DNA from: an uncultured Sphingomonadaceae bacterium
GTDB taxonomy: Bacteria; Pseudomonadota; Alphaproteobacteria; Sphingomonadales; Sphingomonadaceae
Direction of reading: 5' to 3'
DNA length: 64,000 nucleotides
NCBI GenBank assembly: GCA_937995515.1
Contig: CALKJZ010000008.1
Span: 62,001-126,000, forward strand
The notes under the pieces were generated by a model. It was not told the origin of the DNA. It did not search any database and saw nothing but the letters and a program-made list of their open reading frames with translations. The translations under genes and the position numbers were made by a program. Shown here piece after piece: positions 54,949 to 61,368 of the stretch (position 1 is the first letter of the stretch; every line of letters begins with the position of its first letter).

Positions 54949-56353
54949 GCAGGCGCGCGACCAGCTGCCGGACGGTGGGCACGAACCCGTTGGAATAGAA
55001 GGGGTCGGTCTTGAAGCGATAGGCGCCGTGGCCGGCGAACATCAGGTTGTGCTCGACGTTGCCGCCGTGGGCGATGTCCTGCAGGGTCTTCTGGATGCAG
55101 AAGCTGCGCGGGTCGGCGAGCCGCCCGGTGGAAAAGTCGCCATGGTCCTTCCACGCCGAGAACTGGCAGTGGGAAAGGCAGCCCATGCAGTCGGCCTGGT
55201 CCCGGCGGATCTCCGCCTTGCTCTCCGGCGTCACGAAGACGAGGGTGTTGTCGGGCGTTTTCAGCGCTTCGGTGAACCCCTGCCCGGCCCAGGCGCGCGC
55301 GCGGAGCAGGTCGTCGCGGGTCACAAACCAGCGCCGCCCGCGCGGCACGCCCACGTCCAGCTCGAACTGGTGGTCGCCCGCGGCCTCGGCCGAAAAGGCG
55401 ATCTGACGCTCGGAACGGGCTTCGAGCTCGCGCAGGAACGCGTTGCGGACGGCGCTCGAGTAAAAGCCGGTGGGCGAGAAACGGTGGAGGAGGATGTCGC
55501 CCTCCTCGAGCGTTGTCAGCTTCGCCTTCCACGCATCGGGGATCGGGCTTTCCTGGGTGAGCAGCGGCCGGGTTCCGAACTGGAAGGCGATCCGGCCGAG
55601 CTCGGCATTGTCGATCCAGTCGTCCCACTCGCGCAGGTACCAGACGCCTCCGGCCATCACGATCGGCACCTCGTCGGGCAGGCCGCCCTCGCGCATGGTC
55701 GCGCGCAGCTCGCGCACGCGGGGATAGGGGTCCTGGGGTTCGCGCGGATCCTCGGCGTTGGAAAGGCCATTGTGCCCGCCGGCAAGCCACGGATCCTCGT
55801 AGACGACCGCGCCGAGCCATTCGGAGGCCTTGTGATAGGCGCGCTTCCACAGCGCCCGGAAGGCCCGCGCCGACGAAATGATGGGATAGTAGTAGACCCC
55901 GTTGGCGGCCGCGATCTCCGCGAGCCTGTAGGGCATGCCCGCACCGCAGGTGACCCCATGAAGCAGGCCGCGCGTGCGTTGCAGCACCCCCTCGAGCACC
56001 CGCTGGGCGCCGCCCATCTCCCAGAGGATGTTGATGTTGAGCGCCCCGCGGCCGGCGCGAAGCTCGTCGGCGGCCATGTCGAAGGCGCGGCGCACCTGCT
56101 GGACCGCGCCCTCGATGGCATAGGCCACCAGCTCCTCGTGCCGGCCGGCGCGGGTGCGCGCATGATAGACCTGCGGGATGACGCGGCCGTCCTCGTCGTA
56201 GCTGTCGGCATTGACGGCGGAGATGGTGCCAAGGCCACCGGCTGCCGCCCACGCGCCGGAGGATCGGTGATTGGTCGCCGAGACACCCTTGCCGCCCTCG
56301 ACGAGGGGCAGGAACTCACGTCCGCCGATGGAAATGGCGTTGAGGGCCTTCAT
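54935..56353 (-). CDS. Nitronate monooxygenase-family flavoprotein with C-terminal cysteine cluster
   Basis: This 472-residue FMN TIM-barrel enzyme resembles 2-nitropropane dioxygenase/nitronate monooxygenase: FLPLVEGGKGVSATNHRSSG, LLHGVTCGAGMPYRLAE, VPIVMAGGVWYLREWDDW and GRIAFQFGTRPLLTQESP. After the barrel is a further domain with Cys389, Cys392, Cys396 and Cys419 (CMGCLSHC ... FC), a pattern that could hold an Fe-S cluster or zinc. Its ATG overlaps the engB stop (ATGA). The physiological substrate is unknown. Confidence 0.85.
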   Translation of the reverse strand: MKALNAISIGGREFLPLVEGGKGVSATNHRSSGAWAAAGGLGTISAVNADSYDEDGRVIPQVYHARTRAGRHEELVAYAIEGAVQQVRRAFDMAADELRAGRGALNINILWEMGGAQRVLEGVLQRTRGLLHGVTCGAGMPYRLAEIAAANGVYYYPIISSARAFRALWKRAYHKASEWLGAVVYEDPWLAGGHNGLSNAEDPREPQDPYPRVRELRATMREGGLPDEVPIVMAGGVWYLREWDDWIDNAELGRIAFQFGTRPLLTQESPIPDAWKAKLTTLEEGDILLHRFSPTGFYSSAVRNAFLRELEARSERQIAFSAEAAGDHQFELDVGVPRGRRWFVTRDDLLRARAWAGQGFTEALKTPDNTLVFVTPESKAEIRRDQADCMGCLSHCQFSAWKDHGDFSTGRLADPRSFCIQKTLQDIAHGGNVEHNLMFAGHGAYRFKTDPFYSNGFVPTVRQLVARLLTGD

Positions 56354-57054
56354 GGGTCTGGCGTCGTACCTCCCGCGCCCGCGCGCGCCGGCGCAGCATC
56401 GCCCCCTTCGGCCGATTGGGCCGTTTGTGCAAGCCCCGGCTCGGCTGCTGCCAGCACCGCCGCCCGCAGCCGATCGATCCCCATGCCCGAAGCGCTGCTC
56501 GTCACCAGGAGCTCCGGGTGGCAGTGCGCCATGGCCGACACCTCGCGGGCAACATCGGCGCACACCTTCTCCAGCGCATCGCGCCGCGGCTTGTCGGCCT
56601 TGGTGAGCACGATCTGGGTGGAGACCGCTGCCTCGCCGAGGAGCGCGAGGATCGCCCGGTCGACCGGTTTCAGCCCGTGACGGCTGTCGACCAGCAGCAG
56701 CACGCGCGAGAGGTTCGGCCGGCCGCGGAGATAATCCCCCACCAGCCGCGTCCAGCGCCGCACCAGCTCGCGCGGCGCCTCGGCATAGCCATAGCCCGGC
56801 ATGTCCACGAGCGTAAGGCGGGGCGGCGCGCCGACGTCGAACAGGTTGAGGGCCTGGGTGCGCCCGGGCGTGTTGGAGGTGCGCGCAAGCCCGGACCGGC
56901 CGGCGAGGGCGTTGAGCAGCGAGGACTTCCCGACGTTCGAGCGGCCGGCCAACGCCACTTCCGCAAGCCGGGGGGGCGGAAGCAGGTCGAGCTTCGGCAC
57001 AGCGCGCACGAAGGCAACGGGCCCGGCAAACAGCCGCCGCGCCGCCTCGTCCAG
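56350..57054 (-). CDS. engB: Ribosome biogenesis GTPase EngB (YsxC/YihA), probable CTG start
   Basis: EngB is an essential GTPase for 50S assembly. The P-loop is LAGRSNVGKSSLLNALAGR, followed by G2/G3 NTPGRTQALNLF and LVDMPGYGYAEAPRELVRRW, and NKXD as TKADK. Homologues begin a few residues before RRLFAGPVAFV, yet no ATG, GTG or TTG lies in frame there after the yidC stop. The CTG at 57054 gives 234 residues with that motif intact; an internal GTG near 57000 would remove it, and an in-frame ATG upstream lies deep inside yidC. It follows yidC in the usual order. Confidence 0.85.
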   Translation of the reverse strand: MDEAARRLFAGPVAFVRAVPKLDLLPPPRLAEVALAGRSNVGKSSLLNALAGRSGLARTSNTPGRTQALNLFDVGAPPRLTLVDMPGYGYAEAPRELVRRWTRLVGDYLRGRPNLSRVLLLVDSRHGLKPVDRAILALLGEAAVSTQIVLTKADKPRRDALEKVCADVAREVSAMAHCHPELLVTSSASGMGIDRLRAAVLAAAEPGLAQTAQSAEGGDAAPARAGAGGTTPDP

Positions 57055-57068
57055 TCCGCTGCCGGCTG

Positions 57069-58910
57069 CTATTTCGCCGGTGCGGATTTGCCCGGCCTCC
57101 TGCGGTTGCGTGCCGGAGCCGCCGGCTTGGCCGCCCTCGCTGCGGCCGGTGCGCCCGCTGCTGCGGCCGCGGGCGCCGCAGCCACGGGTGCCGGCGCGGG
57201 TGCCGGCGCGGGTGCCGGCGCGGGATATTTGCGGATCAGCCACCATTGCTGGAGAATCGAGACGAGATTGTTGGCAATCCAGTAGATCTGCAGGCCCGCC
57301 GCAAAGGGCGCCATCACGAACATGAGGACCCAGGGCATCCAGGCGAAGATCTTCGCCTGCACGGCATCGACCGGCTGCGGGTTCAGCCGGAACTGCACGA
57401 ACATGGTGATGCCGAGGATGATCGGCAGGATGCCGACCGCGATGATCGCAGGCGGCGTGAACGGCAGCAGGCCGAACAGGTTGACGGGCGTCAGCGGATC
57501 GGGGGCGGACAGATCCCTGATCCACAGGAGACCTGGCTGGTGGCGGATGTCGATCGAGATCACCAGAGTCTTGTAGAGCGCGTAGAAGATCGGGATCTGG
57601 ATCAATATGGGTAGACAGCCGGCGAGCGGGTTGATCTTCTCCCGCTTGTAAAGCTCCATCATTTGCTGCTGCTGCTTGACCTTGTCATCCTTGTAGCGCT
57701 CCTGGATTTCCTTCATCTTGGGCGCGAAGACGCGCATCTTGGCCATGCTGGCATATTGCTTGTTCGCCAGCGGAAACAGGATGAGGCGCACGAGGAGGGT
57801 CAGCCCGACGATGGCGAGCGCCCAGTTGCCGGCATAGCCGTGGATCCATTCGAGGAGGTGGAAGATCGGCTGGGCAAGGAACCAGAACCAGCCCCAGGCG
57901 ATGGCGCGGTCGAACAGCGGCGCGCCGAGCTCGTCGCGCACCTCGTTCACGAGGCGGACCTCCTTTGCGCCGGCAAACAGGTGTGTCGTCGTCGTCACCA
58001 TCTCGCCCGGGCCGAGGATGGCCGGCGGCAGGAGATAGTCCACCTGCGTGCGGTTGCCCGGCGCGGGCGTGAACCGCGCCTCGATCTGCGTGTCCTGCGC
58101 CGGGATGAGGGCGGCGAGCCAGTATTTGTCGGTGATGCCGAGCCAGCCGCCGCGCGAGGAAAAGCTCTGCGCGCCGCGGTCGCGCAGCTTGTCGAACCCG
58201 ATGTCGCTCTCGAGCAGCTTGCCGTTCAGCACCGCAATCGGGCCGGTGTGGACCTGCCAGGTCGACGGGTCCGGGCCGGTGCCCGTGCGGTTGATGTAGC
58301 CATAGGGCCGAAGCACGGCCGCCTCGGGCGAGCGGTTGCGCGCCCGCTGGGTGGCGGTGAACAGGAAATTGCTGTCCACCTCCAGCCGGATCTCGAACGC
58401 AAGGCCGGCGCCGTCGGTCCAGCTGAGGGTGACCGGCGCGCCGGGGGCCAGCGTGTCGCGGTCGGCGGTCCAGCGCGCGTCGGGCGGCGGCGCGCGGGTG
58501 CCGGCCCAGCCGGCGCCTGCGAAATAGGCAGCCGGAGTGCCCGAGGGCGCAAAGAGCCGCACGGGCGGCGAATCCTTCGCCACCGTCTGCCGGTGGTCGA
58601 GCAGCACGAGATCGTCGAGCCGTGCGCCCTCGAGGTTGATGGAGCCGCGCAGGCGCGGCGTTTCGATGCGCACGCGGGGCGCGGCCAGCGCCTGCCCGAG
58701 CGTGCGGGCGCGCGCCGTGTCGGGCGCAGGGGCCGTGGCTGCGCCCCCCGCCCCGGCGGGCGCGGCCCCGGCAGCCTGGGCGGGCGCAGCCGGCCGTGCG
58801 GCCTGCGGCGCGGGAGCCGGGAACCAGCGCTCCTGCACAAAGGCCCAGCCGAACAGCACCAGCGCCGAGAGCACGAGCGCGAGGATGAGGCGGCGATTGT
58901 CCTCGGTCAT
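57069..58910 (-). CDS. yidC: Membrane protein insertase YidC
   Basis: This 613-residue Gram-negative YidC inserts membrane proteins with or without Sec. It has the N-terminal helix, a large periplasmic P1 domain (about 100-350), and the conserved core [20 protein letters not shown] with the hydrophilic-groove Arg, [40 protein letters not shown]. The C-terminal tail is a basic, Ala/Pro-rich stretch for ribosome contact, partly from a 12-base repeat. It overlaps yidD by four bases. Confidence 0.95.
   Translation of the reverse strand: MTEDNRRLILALVLSALVLFGWAFVQERWFPAPAPQAARPAAPAQAAGAAPAGAGGAATAPAPDTARARTLGQALAAPRVRIETPRLRGSINLEGARLDDLVLLDHRQTVAKDSPPVRLFAPSGTPAAYFAGAGWAGTRAPPPDARWTADRDTLAPGAPVTLSWTDGAGLAFEIRLEVDSNFLFTATQRARNRSPEAAVLRPYGYINRTGTGPDPSTWQVHTGPIAVLNGKLLESDIGFDKLRDRGAQSFSSRGGWLGITDKYWLAALIPAQDTQIEARFTPAPGNRTQVDYLLPPAILGPGEMVTTTTHLFAGAKEVRLVNEVRDELGAPLFDRAIAWGWFWFLAQPIFHLLEWIHGYAGNWALAIVGLTLLVRLILFPLANKQYASMAKMRVFAPKMKEIQERYKDDKVKQQQQMMELYKREKINPLAGCLPILIQIPIFYALYKTLVISIDIRHQPGLLWIRDLSAPDPLTPVNLFGLLPFTPPAIIAVGILPIILGITMFVQFRLNPQPVDAVQAKIFAWMPWVLMFVMAPFAAGLQIYWIANNLVSILQQWWLIRKYPAPAPAPAPAPAPVAAAPAAAAAGAPAAARAAKPAAPARNRRRPGKSAPAK
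57187..57222 (+). repeat. Three 12-base repeats in the yidC C-terminal tail
   Basis: Three perfect units of GGTGCCGGCGCG (plus strand) code on the minus strand for alternating Ala-Pro in the YidC tail. The unit preserves frame, so variation in copy number would only change tail length. Confidence 0.85.
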
Positions 58911-59197
58911 GCCCGGCGGCGCCTGGTCAGCAGCGGCACGCCCGCTGTTTCTGGCACGGGATCAGGCCCGTGGCCGCCCCAGGGGTGGCAGCGGCCGAGC
59001 CGGCGCAGCGTGAGCCACAGGCCGATGATCGCCCCATGCCGGCGGACCGCCTCGATGCCATAGGCCGAGCAGCTGGGCTGGAACCGGCACGACGGCCCGA
59101 CCAGCGGCGAGACGACCAGCCGCCATGCCGCAAACAGGCCGACAAGAAGAGCCGCAAGCGGGCCGGTGCGCCCGCGTCGGGGTGCGGCATCGCTCAT
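58907..59197 (-). CDS. yidD: Membrane protein insertion efficiency factor YidD
   Basis: This 96-residue amphipathic protein assists YidC. The family signature is complete: [20 protein letters not shown] with conserved Cys, [10 protein letters not shown] and [18 protein letters not shown]. It overlaps rnpA by four bases upstream and yidC by four downstream, keeping the standard rpmH-rnpA-yidD-yidC order. Confidence 0.94.
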   Translation of the reverse strand: MSDAAPRRGRTGPLAALLVGLFAAWRLVVSPLVGPSCRFQPSCSAYGIEAVRRHGAIIGLWLTLRRLGRCHPWGGHGPDPVPETAGVPLLTRRRRA

Positions 59198-59574
59198 GCC
59201 TCAGCCGGCACCTGATGCCGGGCCGCGAGGCGCTTGCCGGCACGGGCCAGCGCGCGCCGCGCGTCCGCGCGCAGGCTCGCAAAGGCCAGCTCGCGCGCGA
59301 CGGGCCGGGCGATGAATACATGGTCGGCACCGGGCACGGCGTGGGCGGGAAGCTCCAGCCGGGCGACCTCGCGCAGCCGCCGCTTCGCGCGGTTGCGCGC
59401 AACGGCACTGCCGATCCGCCGGGAAACGGTAAACCCCACCCGCGGCGTTGCACGACCCGCAGGGCGGACAAGCAGGATGAAGCTTTCTGTCACGATGCGC
59501 TCACCGCGGTTGGCTGCCAGAAAATCCCGGCGGGCCTTCAGCCGGCCGAGCGGGCGGGGCGGGTCTGCAGGCAT
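59194..59574 (-). CDS. rnpA: Ribonuclease P protein component
   Basis: RnpA is the protein part of RNase P, which trims tRNA 5' leaders. The 126-residue product has [40 protein letters not shown] (RNR box) and [10 protein letters not shown]. The ATG at 59574 follows GGAGCAGG and matches homologue starts; an ATG at 59601 would add nine residues. It lies 16-43 bases after rpmH, depending on the start. Confidence 0.93.
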   Translation of the reverse strand: MPADPPRPLGRLKARRDFLAANRGERIVTESFILLVRPAGRATPRVGFTVSRRIGSAVARNRAKRRLREVARLELPAHAVPGADHVFIARPVARELAFASLRADARRALARAGKRLAARHQVPAEA

Positions 59575-59616
59575 GCCCTGCTCCGGCCTCGCCGGGGGCA
59601 TGGGTCGGCACTGCCC

Positions 59617-59751
59617 TCAGGCGGAAAGGCGCTTGCGCCCGTGCGCGCGGCGACGCGCCAGCACCTTGCGGCCGCCGGGCGTGGACATGCGGGCACGGAA
59701 ACCGTGACGGCGCTTGCGGACCAGCCGGGAGGGCTGATAGGTGCGTTTCAT
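59617..59751 (-). CDS. rpmH: 50S ribosomal protein L34
   Basis: L34 is the smallest large-subunit protein, 44 residues here: it begins [20 protein letters not shown] and ends [18 protein letters not shown], essentially canonical. It is the first gene of the block. TTGAGG precedes the ATG. Its promoter must lie in the repeat-bearing gap upstream; no DnaA box cluster is seen there, although rpmH is next to oriC in some bacteria. Confidence 0.96.
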   Translation of the reverse strand: MKRTYQPSRLVRKRRHGFRARMSTPGGRKVLARRRAHGRKRLSA

Positions 59752-60133
59752 TGTTCAAACCTCAAGAGCAACCAGAAGAGCAATCAGACAACAGCAGCCT
59801 GCAGGCGGCAAGGGCAGAGCGGCCAGCCCCGCAGCAGCTTGCCCTGTCCCGGCTTGCCCCGCCCCGGCTTGTCCTGTCCGGAGTGGCCCACCCCTGATAC
59901 GGGATACGGGCGGGACGGGGCCAGACCGCGGACGCGAACCCCGGGCATGGGCAAACAGCAGGTCTGCGGCCATATCGTGGGCCTGCCATCCCGTCAACCG
60001 AACGGGCCTTCCTGCCGCCGCCTTCGCGTCGCGACCGCGCCGCGCCCCGGCACGCACCCCCGGGGGGCCGGCCGCCTCCTGCCGCCCCATATTCGCAGCT
60101 GCCCAGGACCTGCCGCACTGCTAGCGGGGCGGC
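59752..60133. other. 382-base divergent gap between rpmH and the dehydrogenase
   Basis: No gene is supported in this gap. Near rpmH a small direct repeat (AGAGCAACCAG / AGAGCAATCAG) lies in the likely leader. Further on are three imperfect 15-base repeats. The remainder is GC-rich without a recognisable motif. Promoters for rpmH (minus) and the dehydrogenase (plus) should both lie here. Confidence 0.6.
59835..59879 (+). repeat. Three imperfect 15-base tandem repeats upstream of rpmH
   Basis: Units CAGCTTGCCCTGTCC, CGGCTTGCCCCGCCC and CGGCTTGTCCTGTCC follow each other without gaps, about 85-130 bases upstream of the rpmH start. They are non-coding as far as I can tell. They might be protein-binding sites or a remnant of slippage. 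Confidence 0.6.
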
Positions 60134-61279
60134 ATGTCCTTCCAGTTTGCGCTGACCGAAGACCAGCTTGCCATCCGCGAGATCGCCGAGCGGTTCACGG
60201 CTGCCGAGATCACGCCACACGCCGCGCGCTGGGACGAAACCCACCATTTCCCGCGCGAGACGATCAGGAAGGCAGCCGAGCTTGGCTTTGCCGCCATCTA
60301 TGTGCGCGCGGAATCGGGCGGCGCGGGGCTCGGCCGGCTCGAGGCCGCGCTCGTCATGGAGGCGATGGCCTATGGCTGCCCCTCCACCTCGGCCTTCATC
60401 TCGATCCACAACATGGCCGCATGGATGATCGACCGGTTCGGCGCCGGGCCGGTGCGGGAGGCCTATCTGCCCGACCTCGTCGGGATGCGGAAGATCGCGA
60501 GCTACTGCCTGACCGAGCCGGGCTCCGGCTCGGACGCGGCCGCGCTGAGGACGGTCGCCGTGCGCGAGGGCGACCATTATGTTGTCACCGGCTCCAAGGC
60601 CTTCATCTCCGGCGGCGGCGAAAGCGAGGTCTATCTGACGATGGTGCGCACGGGCGAGCCGGGGCCGCGCGGCATCTCCTGCCTTGTCATCGAGAAGGAC
60701 ATGCCGGGCGTCTCGTTCGGCGGCAACGAGCGCAAGCTCGGCTGGCATTCGCAGCCCACGGCGCAGGTGCATTTCGATGGCGTGCGCGTGCCCGTGGCCA
60801 ATCGCGTGGGCGAGGAGGGCGAGGGCTTCCGCATCGCCATGGCCGGGCTGGACGGCGGGCGGCTCAACATCGGCGCCTGTTCGATCGGAGGCGCACAGCG
60901 CGCGCTCGACGAGGCGATTGCCTACACCCGCGCGCGCCAGCAGTTCGGCCGCGCGATCATCGAGTTCCAGGCCACCCAGTTCACGCTTGCCGACATGGAA
61001 ACCGAGCTCCAGGCCGCGCGCCAGCTGCTCTATGCGGCAGCAGCGAAGGTGGAAGCCGACGCGCCCGACAAGACCCGCTTTGCCGCCATGGCCAAGCGGT
61101 TTGCAACCGACACCGGGTCGGCCGTGGTGGACCGCGCGCTGCAGCTGCACGGCGGCTATGGCTATCTGATGGACTATCCGGTGGAGCGGCTCTGGCGCGA
61201 CCTGCGTGTGCACCGCATCCTCGAAGGCACGAACGAGATCATGCGGGTGATCATCGCCCGCGACCTCCTGCGGCCGTAA
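60134..61279 (+). CDS. Acyl-CoA dehydrogenase, isobutyryl-CoA type
   Basis: This 381-residue acyl-CoA dehydrogenase has CLTEPGSGSDAAALRT, YTRARQQFGRAIIEFQATQF and the catalytic base in RILEGTNEIMRVIIARDLL. The segment ISIHNMAAWMID is characteristic of the isobutyryl-CoA dehydrogenase (ACAD8) branch, which oxidises isobutyryl-CoA to methacrylyl-CoA in valine breakdown. That would feed propionyl-CoA to the methylmalonyl-CoA mutase at 41109. The other valine genes (mmsA, mmsB, enoyl hydratase) are not in the window. It differs clearly from the paired enzymes at 405-2741. Confidence 0.87.
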   Translation: MSFQFALTEDQLAIREIAERFTAAEITPHAARWDETHHFPRETIRKAAELGFAAIYVRAESGGAGLGRLEAALVMEAMAYGCPSTSAFISIHNMAAWMIDRFGAGPVREAYLPDLVGMRKIASYCLTEPGSGSDAAALRTVAVREGDHYVVTGSKAFISGGGESEVYLTMVRTGEPGPRGISCLVIEKDMPGVSFGGNERKLGWHSQPTAQVHFDGVRVPVANRVGEEGEGFRIAMAGLDGGRLNIGACSIGGAQRALDEAIAYTRARQQFGRAIIEFQATQFTLADMETELQAARQLLYAAAAKVEADAPDKTRFAAMAKRFATDTGSAVVDRALQLHGGYGYLMDYPVERLWRDLRVHRILEGTNEIMRVIIARDLLRP

Positions 61280-61368
61280 CCGCCCTCTGATGCGGGTTGG
61301 GGCCCGGCCGGGCCCTGCCCCGCCCCGGCCGGAGGGGCGCAGCCGGCGGCCCGGGCCGCGTGGCGGCG

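Noticed and set aside
57054-57300. engB starting at an ATG inside yidC
   Set aside because: It would add about 50 residues of shadow translation of the YidC tail; homologues do not have them.
59752-60133. Replication origin next to rpmH
   Set aside because: No DnaA boxes or AT-rich unwinding region are visible, and dnaA and dnaN are not in the window.
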